A stretch of DNA of 64,000 nt, taken from the NCBI GenBank assembly GCA_963971405.1, contig OZ020488.1:44746888-44810887 (forward strand), given 5' to 3'. Position numbers and translations under genes: made by a program. Source of the stretch: Psococerastis gibbosa. Lineage: Eukaryota; Arthropoda; Insecta; Psocodea; Psocidae. Positions 33,760 through 44,968 of the stretch are shown here, piece after piece. Position 1 is the first letter of the stretch. The number at the start of each line of letters is the position of its first letter. The notes below the pieces were generated by a model that was not told the DNA's origin, did not search any database, and saw nothing but the letters and a program-made list of their open reading frames with translations.

Positions 33760-34002
33760 GCACCCCAAACTTAAATACTTTCCATTTCATTAACTCAGCA
33801 AGTTATTACAAATTTGGCTCATTTAAGCTGTAAAAGACTACATCGTGCATCATATAATCTGGTATTTTTACTATTCGGTTTTGTCGTCTTTCCAAAAAAA
33901 TATAGTCCCCACTGGTTTTAATAAAACTATGTTTTATAAACCTAATTATACCTCATTATATGATGCATGAAGTAGTCTTCTACAACTTCAGGAGCCAAAT
34001 CT
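33760..34002 (+). mobile_element. Older palindromic element interrupted by 34007-34401
   Basis: GGCACCCCAAACTT, TTTGGCTCATTTAAGCTGTA and, inverted, GTCTTCTACAACTTCAGGAG mirror the arms of the inner element, but with many changes. Confidence 0.65.
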
Positions 34003-34006
34003 TTAA

Positions 34007-34401
34007 GAGGACATGCTACGTAGAAAATGAGCACCCCAAATTTTGTTGTCTTTATTGACTTTTTATTTTTTATTTAATTAACAAAGCAAGTCATTAAAAT
34101 TTTGGCTCATGGAAGTTGTAGAAGACTGCTTCATGCATCATGTAATAGGAAATATTAAATTTTTGATACCTTAGTTCTTTCATAAATACCAGAACGGACT
34201 ATAATTATGCGTATTCTGGGATTTTTGTAAGGCCTACAAAACCGAAAAGTAAAAATACCCGATTATATGATGCACAAAGCAGTCTTCTACAACTTCCATG
34301 AGCCAAATCTTTAATCACTTGCTTTATTAAATAAATAAAAAATAAAAAGTCCATAAAAACAACAAATTTTGGGGTGCTCATTTTCTACGTAGCATGTCCT
34401 C
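34007..34401 (+). mobile_element. Palindromic TTAA-bordered element
   Basis: Near-perfect long inverted repeats (GAGGACATGCTACGTAGAAA to its complement) of about 130 bases or more per arm, with TTAA at 34003-34006 and 34402-34405. TTAA duplication is the piggyBac signature; the ends do not show the usual piggyBac CCC start. It is inserted in a diverged relative that fills 33760-34002. Confidence 0.82.
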
Positions 34402-34681
34402 TTAATGTTAACCCGTAAATATTTTTTTTTTTTGGGGGGAGGGGTTGTGTCTCCCCTGTACATCTCTGGCTACGCTGGTCGCCAATGGATCAGGCTCAAA
34501 CAGGGTTTAAACTGAATGGCAGTTCTTTTCTTATTCTGTTTTGTATTACGTATTGTATGTACTTGTAAGTTTTTTTGTCCTACTAGTGTGCCCTCTATTC
34601 ATAGTTTTCCTACTGTACCACTTATAAAGGCGTTTTTGTCTTTTTCTTCTATATGTAATATTAAGTCTCTATTAATAATAC

Positions 34682-34920
34682 CCCGGATTTGGTTGGTGGG
34701 GGGGGGGGGGGGTGTCCAATTTTTTTTACGTATTTTATCAATGAAAGTCCATTTTATCCAGTGTTTCAAATAAATACAATCCAATTTTCCAAACAATACA
34801 GGCATACAAAAAATGATAAATTGTGTCACTAAAATGTGAAATTAAATTTAAATTTGTATAAAGCCCTTTAATTTCGGGGTTGTCCGGACCCCTTGGACCA
34901 CCCCCCTGGGCACGGCCATG
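34682..34920 (+). mobile_element. hAT-type MITE, family CAAGGCCGTGCCC, left end eroded
   Basis: Perfect 8-base duplication AATAATAC (34674-34681, 34921-34928). The right end CCTGGGCACGGCCATG is intact; about ten bases of the left terminal repeat are missing. A poly-G tract follows at 34697-34713. Confidence 0.85.
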
Positions 34921-35127
34921 AATAATACAATCTGTTTTAGGGTTAGCATGAAAACAAGACTTTTGTTGTTCGCCTTTTGGTATTTCAATACAGTAGTTTC
35001 AATTCAATGCCATTATTATAATTAATTCTATTTCTTAGTGGGGATTCTTTTCCGAGGATTTGTTCTTTTTTTATGACAATGTCTTTTAATTTAGATATTC
35101 TCAATTAATCCCACTTTTTAATTTAAT

Positions 35128-35410
35128 GCTTCTTTTATCGAAGATTGGCTACCATCATGGCAATTTAGGCCTTGGAGACTGCTGCTCTGAAAAGGAAGGC
35201 CGTGCTCTTCCCAAACCACTGCGTCAGGTTTTTCAACCACGATGTTATTCTGCCCCTCCGCCTTATCTTATTTACATGCAAAATGCCATACGTTTTGTTC
35301 CTCATAATATTGCCGAATTATGTTAATTTCCGTTTCTTAACCGTCAGCATGTTTGGCTTCTGTATCTATTCGCTGCTGGACTTCAGCATTGGGGGCAATC
35401 GGAATTAAAT
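35128..35410 (-). pseudogene. LINE C-terminal relic with AMMIANLR-type end
   Basis: Homologous by eye to 17262-17545: both contain GGAGACTGCTGCT, TTTTTCAACCA and GATGTT.CT, and both end at TCGAAGATTGGCNATCATCATGGCAA or a close variant. Decayed, non-coding today. Confidence 0.55.
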
Positions 35411-35722
35411 CCCCAATGTTTATCGTATACAATCTCTTCTAGTTCATCTATATTATTCCGCTACGTTTCGTGAAAATTGAAAATAATGTCTATTCGTACC
35501 CCAAACCACGCATTCCTCAGTAAGAACCTCAGGAATGTGCCAAACATATCCTTTGGCTTATTTTAATGCTGCAGATTGAATTAAATTATGCTTAAAAATG
35601 TTCCTTCAATGACTGATCCGATCCTGCGAATTTTGGTCCACTATAATATAATTCACCAAATTCGTCCGCGTCTGTCCGTACGTGAATCAATTTTTTTTAT
35701 AACATTATATGCTATATACAGT

Positions 35723-35926
35723 CAAGGCCGTACCCAGGTTTTGGTTGGGGGGGGGGCAAAGAAATGTTAACGTCATTTATTAATTTAAAAAGTCCATTCT
35801 ATCCAGTGTTCAAACTCAATTAGATTTATTCCAATTCTTCAAACAATACAGGTTTACATGTAAAAAAAATATTTCTGGGGGGGGGGGGTCCGGACCCCTT
35901 GCACCACCCCCCTGGGCACGGCTATG
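35723..35926 (+). mobile_element. hAT-type MITE, family CAAGGCCGTGCCC
   Basis: ATACAGT repeated on both sides (35716-35722, 35927-35933); ends CAAGGCCGTACCCAGG and CCTGGGCACGGCTATG; two poly-G tracts. Confidence 0.87.
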
Positions 35927-35989
35927 ATACAGTCACATTGACCAATGTTGGAGACACGAAGATTTTTCGCATAGTACAAACAATTCAAT

Positions 35990-36680
35990 CAGTGGCGGCT
36001 CGTGGTGTATCAAAATGGTGGGGCAACGAATTGTAATAAAGTAATAGCATATAACTTACCACTACTTGAATATCAAATAGATTCTTCGGCATTTCGATGT
36101 CGCAAACAAGTCTATAACTAGCTGTTTATATTTTTGTAATATTTGTTTACATTACCCTGCCTGGCCGTTGGGCAGAACCTGACTTCCCTAGTCAGAAACT
36201 CTTCTTTGAAAAATTTTATAATAATCATCAGTCATGACAAAATAGTGAAACTCTTCTCAAAAATAACTCTTATAATTATGATTTAAAAAAAATACCAATA
36301 TTCAACGATATTATTAATACGAAACATTTAAAGTCATTTTTGGGGCGCTGCCCCGCTGCCCATGTATAAATGCATATGGCATGAATTGCATTGCAAGGTC
36401 CATAAGAGAAAAGTTGTGTACACCTTTTCAATGGTGCGAACGATCTTCTTAACTTATGCCTCACTCGGTTGCCATGGCGACCCGGGGCTAAATTGAAAAT
36501 TGCCCCAAGTTGCCCAGAGCACGCACATAGCATAGCCGAATTGTAGCAGTTGCATTTTTCTTCAAAATAGTATATTATTATTTTATTATTATTATTATTA
36601 TTAAAAGGAAATTGCTTTGTTTGCCTGTAAAATTATGGGAGGGCTGTAGCCCCAGTGCCCTTATGGATGAGCCGCCACTG
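35990..36680 (+). mobile_element. hAT-type MITE, family CAGTGGCGGCTCG, in odd intron 1
   Basis: Perfect duplication AATTCAAT (35982-35989, 36681-36688); ends CAGTGGCGGCTCGTGG and GGATGAGCCGCCACTG. 691 bases, no convincing coding frame. Confidence 0.93.
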
Positions 36681-36687
36681 AATTCAA

Positions 36688-36830
36688 TGAATGTATCGGA
36701 ATAACCTCTTCAGTCGCCTCTGCAGGTAATACCTGTGTCGAGTTACCGCGACAGGTCACCGATCGTATGATGTGAAGAGACTTGCACAAGTACGAACAAG
36801 CTACCATTATGCCATCGAAGCACATATCTA
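36688..36830 (-). repeat. Interspersed repeat D, minus strand
   Basis: AACCTCTTCAGTCGCCTCTG, GACAGGTCACCGATCGTATG and AAGTACGAACAAGCTACCAT are the complements of the 10.5-kb copy. It begins right at the edge of the 35.99-kb MITE. Confidence 0.65.
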
Positions 36831-37392
36831 TGACATATAAAGTTATTTACTTACATTCCATTTCCCATGTCGAATGTTTGCATTGGCAGGTATAGGAAGT
36901 AGGAACTTATTGCTTGTAACGAATTTTGTGGCAGAAACATGTAAGAGGAATGCGAAGATGACAATCCTAGCTTAAAATATATAGTACTTTACCAATAGGG
37001 TCTTTGCCTACGACTTTATACGCATTTTAATTCGACTGAACGCCGGGGTATGTTAACAAGACCTTTGCCGGTGCTATTGCTATAAAATGTTAAAAATGTA
37101 AGTTACATCGAAATGTAGAGTAAAATTTCTTCTACTTAGTGACATCTCATTTATATTTCCTGTTAAGTTTTTTAATCGAAAAGTTTGCTTTCTTAACATA
37201 GGCTAAGATATTTATATATAAGTACCTAAATATTGATATGATTTGATTTTGGCCAGATTCATCCCACATCCCAAAAGCCAAACATTATTAACAATTTCGG
37301 AAATGATGCAGAAAAGTATCTAGACGAACCACAACAACCAACAGTATGAAAAATGTTAGAAAAAATAAACAATCAATAAAATAAAACCTTAC

Positions 37393-37450
37393 CTTGGCCG
37401 AATTGTGTCGGAACTCGATCAAAAGAATACGTAAGGATATCAGTTGCCAT
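37393..37450 (-). CDS. odd: Odd-skipped family transcription factor, proposed coding exon 1
   Basis: Proposed first coding exon. Seen: the first ATG downstream of a promoter-like block opens a frame of 19 codons plus one base with no stop, ending in a consensus donor (CCAAG then GTAAGG). The single leftover base joins the two-base start of exon 2 (30617) to make an Asp codon, so the phase is exact. No earlier ATG is visible in the inferred 5' leader. The 19-residue peptide (MATDILTYSF...) has no domain I recognise. Inference: this is the N-terminus of the odd-skipped protein, separated from the finger exons by a repeat-filled intron of about 6.8 kb. The alternative is that translation starts at the ATG at 30603 in exon 2 and this exon belongs to something else. 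Only a transcript can decide. Confidence 0.5.
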
Positions 37451-37647
37451 GAAGAAGTCCAAAACAAAAACACAATAGTCCTCGTCAATAAATAACGGAT
37501 AGATAAATAAACTCGTATGTGGGCAGAAAATATGTGTAACACAAGTGGCTAAAGTATGTACTATTTGCGCGGGGCAAAACGCTAGAAGTACACTGTAGTA
37601 GTGGAAGCAAGCGACTGTTTGGAAGCTGGCTGCGAAGGTAGCAGCTT

Positions 37648-37690
37648 GGTATATAGAGGGGCGGAGCTTGCCTCCTATTGGCTAGCCCGA
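37648..37690 (-). promoter_or_regulatory. Candidate promoter of the odd-skipped gene (CCAAT, GC box, TATA)
   Basis: Read on the minus strand, this short block has GCCAATAGG (about 37672-37682), then GCTCCGCCCCTC (about 37656-37667), then CTATATACC (about 37648-37656). The spacing suits a TATA promoter, with a start expected near 37620. About 170 bases downstream is the first ATG, at 37450. The surrounding 37.6-37.8 kb is more GC-rich than its flanks and free of the window's repeats. Assignment to the odd gene is inference from strand, position and splice phase. Confidence 0.5.
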
Positions 37691-37699
37691 ATTCAGAAG

Positions 37700-40258
37700 T
37701 TCTTTGTGATGGCGGCTCTATGGGAGCCTTTGTCCCTTCGTGAACTTTCGAAAGGCTACACAGATGCTAGAGATAGTGCCTGTGGGCGATTTGGTTCCAC
37801 GCATGTCTGACCTCTGTGAACCTGTAGGTATCAGGCTGGGGAAGTCGGAATTATAGTGGTCTGCTGTTAGGTTTCAGGATTAGGGGTTAAAGGTTCACGT
37901 GAAATTTGAGGTTTTCAGGTGTTCTGTATTCATGGCTAGTACGTGGATGCAGGTTTCAGATAGTTTTTAGGCTTAAGTTTTCTTTGTGTTGTGGGAGTTT
38001 AGGCAGTTTTTATCTTGTTTGAAAGAAAACGGGATGATATATTGTGTCTGAACCGGTGAAAGGCGGACCACGCGCTCGCTTAGAGCGGCCAATTTTAGGG
38101 GCGGCACAATTTTGAGGATAAATAACCTATTTTTTGGTGTAGAGCTCACAAAACTAAAAGTTTAACCCATAATTTTGAGTTATTTAAACTGCCACTAATT
38201 AGCGACAGCGGCATGTGCCGATGACTTTTCCAGATAGTAATTACTTTACGCGTGTCCATGGAAACACACAAATGTACTGACCAAAATCGAGCAACTTGGA
38301 CGGCTTTGCCGTTTGCTTCATGCAGGTCCAGACAGTCAGGACATACATTGGGTAATCTTAGTGAAATTTGTCAGGTATAGGGTGGTGGCAAGCTTCACTG
38401 CCCAGAAGCGGCAGATACTTAAATGCGTCCCTGGTCTGAACTTGGGACTGGACTCACTGTTGTCGTATTTCTGTATAGGATTGTAAAAACATTTATGGCA
38501 CGATAACCAATAGAGGGTGAGGTCTGTGGAGAACGAGTAATTTTTGTTTTGTCAGGTTTCTAGTCTGGATTTGAGTGAATAGAATTCGCAGGATTATTTT
38601 GTCATGCTCCTTTTGTTCAATATAAAAGGAACTGGACGATTCTAATCGATTCTAATAGCGTCGACATAAATATAAGAATATGTCTACCTAAAACACTAGT
38701 TGGCACTTGGTACTTGGAGCATACTGTTTTATGGCTGCTATAAACGTGGTACATTTACGAAAAAGACAAAAATAAGTTGGAAGCCTTTGGGATGTGCGGA
38801 CTGTGCGGTGTTCACCTAAAACACCCTATACATTTAGGTTTAATGGTAGTAACCCGGGTATGTTTTAAAAGGAATGTTTTTATTATGCGGTCATTGTGGG
38901 CAAATTAATTTACAGATGGATGCTAAATAATAATATCATGAAGGGATCAGTGATCACATAACAAATTAATAGTCGAAGAGATGCTCCACAGGATACACGA
39001 AGGAAGGTCATTAATTACCCTAATTTCTTTATCGGACATAAAGGGTTTCTTAACACCACTGACGCCACCATCAATGCCTGGCAGAAGACCTCAAACAAGT
39101 TGTGAGAGCCTATATACATGTACCCAAGAGAACGGTCCAAGGTCAAAGATGAGTGCAGGGGAAGATAGAGAGAGCTTTGCTCAATATTTTATACAATGAC
39201 GGATCCATAAATTATAAGATAGCTTAAAAAAAATTAATTGAATAAAACTCAACTTTCCAACAAATTACCTTTAAAACTTACAACATGCGGCCCGGGGTCA
39301 GTGGTGTAAATAACACCCCGCAACCCCCGCGGCGCGAGGGGCGCAGCATTGCTGGGGGCGCACTTCAGTTCCCAAAAATAATAAGATAATTTAGAAATCT
39401 ACGTAATTAATAAAAATATAAAATATCAATTTGTTATCCATGTTGACTATAGTTATGAAATTAGGAACTTCATCTCATTTAAAACTAAAAATTATCTTTC
39501 TCGCCAATCCTGCGCTTCACCAGTGGCAGCAGAATGCACTAGGACTTAGGTAACAACAAAACCAGACAGCGGCTGGTACGTTTTCCATTATTAAGCAACT
39601 GGAGCTAAATTTTTGGAAGATTGTTGAAAAGAACCCATTGAGGACTGCCAGCAGTTTATTGCCTTCCTATTTAGTAGTAGTTAGTACAAAGAAAGCTATT
39701 TGATGGTCAAAATTTTCGATTTTGAGATTTCAGTGGTTTTACAGGACACCAATAAAGTGACATCCGTCCATGCACAAGATAGACAAGAGTGGAGAAGGAG
39801 ATTGAAACATTCGCTGCAAACCAATTGATGGACTCCAGAAGAAGATAGGATCTAAGCCCTGCAGGAAAATTCCTGGTTCCGGGCCTGCTGTAGGTAATTC
39901 TGGAATATTTGAAAATGGCAACGGCAGCCCAGCATTGCTAATAGAGGCCTAAGGACTGTTAGAAGATCCTGATTATTTTTGACTGCTTTTCTTTTGAGAT
40001 GATGTGGTACGACAACCGGCAACAGCGTTAAGTGTTTAGACCTGAGGCCTGGTAGAGGGTCCTCTACTTTGACTACTACACTATTCGGGGGTGTTCTAGT
40101 CAGGAACACGTCTGGCAGCCTCGTTAGGTAAGGTGCTTGTTAGGGTTATGTGGATCCAGGCCCGATGGCAATTCTATCCTTTTCTATTCGAGCCTCGAAT
40201 CTTACCCCTTCCGCTTCATATTCCAGTACCTTGCCCCCCACTGGAACTTAAATGTGCA
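37700..40258. other. Upstream of odd exon 1; no gene seen
   Basis: Mostly unique-looking sequence. A GGCGCGAGGGGCGCAGC patch at 39330 and a small family G fragment at 39686 are the only recognisable items. It is a natural place for upstream control elements of the odd gene, but none is demonstrable. Confidence 0.4.
39686..39742 (+). repeat. Family G repeat, small diverged fragment
   Basis: GAAAGCTATTTGATGGTCAA, ATTTTCGATTTTGAGATTTC and GGTTTTACAGG match the repeat's 5' block. Confidence 0.5.
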
Positions 40259-40266
40259 ATACACAA

Positions 40267-40566
40267 CAGAGGCGGTCCCAGACCTCATGAAAATGTGAAA
40301 AATATAGATCTGAAATATTTGGGTTTTACTCATTTTCAGAGCAATAAGGTTTCCATATTACAGGGAATTAATAAAATTGTGCACAAGGGGGGGGGGGACT
40401 CCCTCGGGGAATTTTCTTAAAAATAGGGCCAAAATAGTGGGGTTTTACGCATTTTGAGTGCAGTCAACACTTGGATTTTAGAGGCAAAGAATACAACTGA
40501 CTTCCAAAGGCGGGGGGGGGGGGGGGGGGCAATTGCCCGCAGTGTCGGTCGCTGCGTCTGCCTCTG
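40267..40566 (+). mobile_element. hAT-type MITE, family CAGAGGCGGTCCC, solo
   Basis: Perfect 8-base duplication ATACACAA (40259-40266, 40567-40574); ends CAGAGGCGGTCCCAGACCTC and GCTGCGTCTGCCTCTG. The interior (TATTACAGGGAATTAAT) matches the nested copies at 46.1 and 50 kb. Confidence 0.93.
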
Positions 40567-40574
40567 ATACACAA

Positions 40575-41153
40575 GCAAAAAAAAACTTTTTACACTGGAT
40601 AATGTTCACAATAAACATCAAACATCAAAGGCTATCGACCAAAATATAGCAGATAAAATACAGTGTATAATAATACGCCACATAAAATGTTATATGAAGC
40701 CGTTTCCAATCTCCATTCACGGGGATTGCATGTAATAAAATCCTTAATGAAAACCGGCAAAGCACACAAAAGCTAGCAGGGTGAATAAGCTAAGCATGGG
40801 CGGTGGTTGCCAGGGGGCTTTAGAGCTCCCCGCTAATCAAATAGGGGAGCTGTTTCACCGGGGAACAGAATTATCCCGTCGCCGGGGCACCAGGCTCCCT
40901 GGCTGCACAGGGGGAGGGGGAGTCAGGGTCGGAAATAGGGAAACCAAGGGGATTCTGGGACCCAAATAGGGGGACCAAAAAGAGTTAGGGGCGGAACGAG
41001 CCTAGCGTAGATTACCATATTCAATTACTATTGCAATATGTTAGGCGCTCCTGCCCCCAGGCACCTGCCTGCGGGCACCGTACTGCAAGATCTATAATTA
41101 GTGCTACATTCAGGGGCGTCAATTCAGGTTTCTGTTGGGGGGAAGTAATGTTA
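40575..41153. other. No gene; GC-rich unique stretch
   Basis: 40790-40990 is GC-rich, lacks repeats of this window and contains CGCTAATCAAATAGGGGAG. No ORF of note. Confidence 0.35.
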
Positions 41154-41252
41154 AAATAAATAAATAAATAAATATTGACTTTTTTAGTTCTATTAATAAG
41201 TCAACATAGCGGAGTTGGGTAAAGCCCTCTTTTGAACTCAATTATTATTTTC
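41154..41252 (-). repeat. SINE S1, tail fragment
   Basis: An (AAATA)n-type tail plus TTCTATTAATAAGTCAACA and the GCGGAGTTGGG end of the body. Confidence 0.7.
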
Positions 41253-41614
41253 CCCTCAAAAGTATCAAGTCATTTCATTTTGGGGGGGGGAGGAAGGGGG
41301 GGTTGAACCCCCATGAACCCCCTCCCCTTGGCTATGGCCTTGTGTGAGCCAATTAGTGGATTATTCATGGACGCATACAGGAGATGGCAGGGGGGTTGCT
41401 GCCCCCCCAAATTTGGTAAATCTAATGTAAATGAATTTATTATGCTCTGATTTAATCGATACCATGCAATTATGTTTTTCCTACTTTTACCCACAACCCT
41501 GGGGTTATTTAATACACAACATTACGCCAAGCCCGAGGTCTACCAAAGTTCGAAATGGTGACAAGGTATAAGCAAAGAACAGTGCATTACACCGGAGAAC
41601 ATCCGGTTATGTTA

Positions 41615-41837
41615 CATAAATAAATAAGTAAATAAGGACTTTTTTGTTCTATTACTAAGCCAACCTAGCGGAGTTAGGGCATTAAAGCCCTCTCTTACAC
41701 TCAACTAGGAAAGCCCGGGACCACCTGCTTTACATGCCCTCCGAAGCATGGCCAGAAAATGTAGGAAGTGTAGGACTCGAACCAACAACCTTTCGGGTGA
41801 ATGTCAGAGTCCGTACCACCACTCTACATGTCCTGAC
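41615..41837 (-). repeat. tRNA-Glu-derived SINE S1, complete
   Basis: Minus-strand complete copy with head, body and AATAAATAAGTAAATAAGG tail. Confidence 0.87.
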
Positions 41838-42309
41838 TGTTATGTTATGTTAACCATGAAAAATATATATTTGTTTTCCCCTAATAATTAAAATACGTAT
41901 TTCCTAATCTACTAAATTAAATCGGCTAATAATTAAAATAGGTTTTCAAAAATTGTCACATACCCGTAACCCGTAGTTTATTATCCTGCCACCAGTCTCC
42001 CAGGATTCAAGGGGAGTGGGCGTTCAGGAATAGTAATGGCCTTAGCATAGATTATTACACAATATTGCTTTGAAGGCCTTTAGGAGAGCAGAAGGGGTGT
42101 CTTTTGGGGTTCCTTTAAAACAAAATTTGTAAGGGATAAATTGGCTCCCCAAGGATGACAAACATGATGGCCTGGAGGCTGGAGCCACTGCTTCTCAATG
42201 CAATGTAGCACCGAATCTTTGAAAGCAATTTTAACAATACAGGAAGTGCCTACATTTTTTTTTCTTTTCTTTTTAAATTGGGGTACAGGTGTTATTTGTG
42301 TGCACTTAA

Positions 42310-42760
42310 GCCTATTGGCTTATTGTGCCCCCTACAACAAAGTATCTACATCATTTCTACATCACTTTCTCGAGGCCTATCTCCCTCAAGAAAGCCAGGA
42401 TCTTGAGGGTATTCAGATGTGGTAGGTCTTTTACATGTAACTGCAAGTTTCCCGAGCATACTGCTCTTCTTCGTGCGATTGCATCGCATCTCATCGCAGG
42501 TCCTCCGCACCTTCATTACAGAACCTGCAAGACTATAGTTGTCTCCCCAAGAGACTCCAGATATTTAACCCCAGGACTAAAGACGCCAAGGCCTGTTCTT
42601 GGTTTTGTACTTCCTAGCCTAGAGCCATCAGTAAACCACTTGATTGTCTGACTATTGGGAATTCCTGCTGATTCGCAGCATTCTTTCATTGTCCCTAATA
42701 TAGTTTCGAATTCCTTCCTAAAACAGTATTTTGGATGGATTCTACCGCTTGGCATATCCA
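42310..42760 (-). pseudogene. RNase H-bearing LINE relic (N-terminal half of RNase H and C-terminus)
   Basis: The minus strand encodes IKWFTDGSRLGSTKPRTGLG and then a run ending in L-G-E-T-T-I-V-L-Q, the first strands of an RNase H domain with the catalytic Asp of TDGS. After damage comes CRFCNEGAEDL, and in another frame ARRRAVCSGNLQ...LKILAFLREIGLEKV before a stop. This pattern (RNase H, Cys-rich segment, FLREIGL end) is that of I/R1-related LINEs. A matching 3' UTR (CTTAAGTGCACA, then an A-rich end) recurs at 6876-7000. Confidence 0.7.
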
Positions 42761-43527
42761 GGCAGTGGTCAGACGTAGTCAGAGAGGCTGAGTCTCTCTT
42801 AATTGCCCTTCCACTCCTAATAATGCCATTTCAGCTAAAGTTTCCACTGCAACATGGAGGGGTGGGAAGTCCAGTACTATCTCCATTGCTGCAGTGGGAC
42901 AGGATTTCATAGCCCCTGTAAAGCATCATGTTAGAGAATACGGCCTTCTGAATGTAGCCATAATTTGGATTATTCAGGGAAAAATTCTCATGTGGTTTGA
43001 TGTTGCCGTGTCCATAAAGCCATGACCAATGGTATGGTTACAGCAGGAAAGAACAGGCTGGAAGTGCCTGCATGAAAATGATTATGCAATCGTGTCCGAA
43101 ATGAAATGGCCTGATACTAGATAGAATCGGATTTTAGGAGGAAAAATAAAAACCACTAAGTAATATCCAATGAAATTTCCAAAAAATGGGCGCCGTTTGC
43201 ATGTGAAAGCTAAACTCTTAGCATTTAATTAATTCTTTTAATATTTTTACTGTGCCTGGACCTTATTTCCCTGTATATAATTTAATATATATATTCTACA
43301 TGATTTATAGAAAAATATCACTTTTAAATAATACATAAATAAAATAATTTTTAAATAGTATTGAGGCTTATGGCAAAAATCAACGTTTTGATATCAGTGC
43401 AACTGGTGCTGCCATCTACAAAATGACGTCACAAATGAACCTCTTTAATGAGTGTGCACAAGCGAAATGGCATATGCTCATAATAATAATAATATTATAC
43501 AATCAATAAAATATAATAATACGATAA
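42761..43527. other. No gene seen
   Basis: AT-rich; may contain further remains of the 42.3-kb LINE but no legible frame. Confidence 0.45.
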
Positions 43528-43840
43528 TAATCCTAAAGGACTCTATGAACCTAGGCCTACTTATAGTGGCCCATTGCGTTGGTCCATTTTGCATCTTACT
43601 TTATGTTTATTCATTTTACTTATGTTTCTTCGCATGTAAATAGCAATCTAAGTAGCTGGCTTAAACTCACGGCGAGTACCACCCGCTTACACAAGGAAAC
43701 TAGCCATTGGCAAACTGGTATACGTCCTCGATGTCAACTTACACCGGCCACAAACGATAATGTACAAGCTGGGAAAACTTACCATTGACGCCATGAAACA
43801 GGCGAAAGCATGACTTAACCAAGTACAGATACGAGTCATA
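43528..43840 (+). repeat. Interspersed repeat E
   Basis: CCTAGGCCTACTTATAGTGG at the start and ACCAAGTACAGATACGAGTC at the end, with an internal segment of about 100 bases not shared with other copies. Confidence 0.65.
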
Positions 43841-44193
43841 GGAAATGCTCAAAAATTCGTTCATAAAAATCGGCGGCACCTCTCAAACTTTCAGTTTTAT
43901 CCCAAAGAAACAAATCCTATAATTTGAAATACAAACACCCAGAATGGGTAAATATACTTGAGAAACGGTGCAAAAAGTAAACGTTCTCAAGCACGGTCGC
44001 GGAAGTCTTGGATTCAAAAGGTAGAGACCTTAAACCTGGCGCTCTTTGTAGATACCTTTGTTTGATCTTGACAATATGAGGGGCTTCAGGGCCGTATCGG
44101 TGAATAAAAACGCTTCCTTGTTCCGTTCACACAGGATTTCGAACAATTATTTGGCCCTGAGTTATTTCAGCTAGTATTTTATTTTTTTATTTT

Positions 44194-44712
44194 GAAGGTC
44201 TTTTCATGGACACCTACTTCTAGTGCCCCGTTCAATGCCAAAGACCCCGTGGATTTCGGACATTATTTTTATTATTTCCCATTTCAGAATGAATTTTTTG
44301 GCCATTAACAAACTGGTGTAAGTTAAGTCCTCGATGTCTTAACCTACAAACGATAATGGACAAGCTGAGACAAGTTTACCATTAAACATAATAGTCTCCT
44401 TAGTAACTTTGTAAAACTTGCTGTCACTCATTGTTAAAAAATAACTTAGAACAGTTTTACGTAATAAATTAAAAAACACACAACCGGTTTCGGCTCATGC
44501 CATCGTCAAGTGCAATTGAAAAACATACAAAACAAAACGGTATACAAGCTAAAACAAAACAAAAAGCATTGTCAAGATAACACACAGCATCGCATAAAGT
44601 AAACAATTTTAAATTGAACATTTAAACATTAACCAATGGTAGCGCTAACAAGCTTACCATTGACACAATGAAATAGCATGACCTAACCAAGTACAGATAT
44701 ACGAGTCTATAT
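44194..44712 (+). repeat. Interspersed repeat E, split by a 265-bp insertion
   Basis: The repeat runs 44194-44383 and resumes at 44649 after an insertion flanked by CAAGTTTACCATT/CAAGCTTACCATT. Confidence 0.7.
44384..44648 (+). mobile_element. 265-bp insertion with a 13-bp target duplication
   Basis: Contains ACAACCGGTTTCGGCTCATG, CCATCGTCAAGTG and A-rich stretches. The 13-base duplication with one mismatch points to target-primed (LINE/SINE-type) or similar insertion. Class unknown. Confidence 0.6.
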
Positions 44713-44890
44713 CTATTTCAGATTTCAGCTAAGTCGATACGTGAATTTCACAGCAGCCCCTGGACAGCAACAAATACTATATAATAATAACAGCGAACTC
44801 ATTTTACATTACAATACAATACAATATTTATTTATTTCCTTCAATACAATACATTTAAAACTCATCTTTTTCTTTTGAAGTTATTGAATA

Positions 44891-44968
44891 TCAAGACATG
44901 TAGATTAGTGGTACGGACTCTGACTTTCACCTGAAAGGTTGTTGGCTCGAGTCCCACACTGGCACATT
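44891..44968 (+). repeat. SINE S1, head only
   Basis: Only the tRNA-like 5' part remains (A-box region to box B, GGCTCGAGTCC). Confidence 0.75.

Larger units (their letters stand above)
30618..37392 (-). other. Proposed odd-skipped intron 1, transposon-rich
   Basis: If the exon 1 model is right, this interval is a single intron of about 6.8 kb. It contains a hAT-type MITE (30851), a full unclassified GTCT repeat (31544), a SINE half (33590), palindromic TTAA elements (34007), two further MITEs (34682, 35723), a LINE tail (35128), a 691-bp MITE (35990) and a repeat-D copy (36688). No other exon was found. 32403-33589 and 36831-37392 are AT-rich with no recognisable feature apart from poly-A tracts. 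Confidence 0.5.

Noticed and set aside
36541-36601. TTATTATTA run as a regulatory signal
   Set aside because: A simple repeat inside the 35.99-36.68-kb MITE.
41107-41346. MITE from CAGGGGCGTCAATTCAGG to CTTGGCTATGGCCTTG
   Set aside because: The two ends belong to different families and no target duplication is present; probably two decayed pieces.
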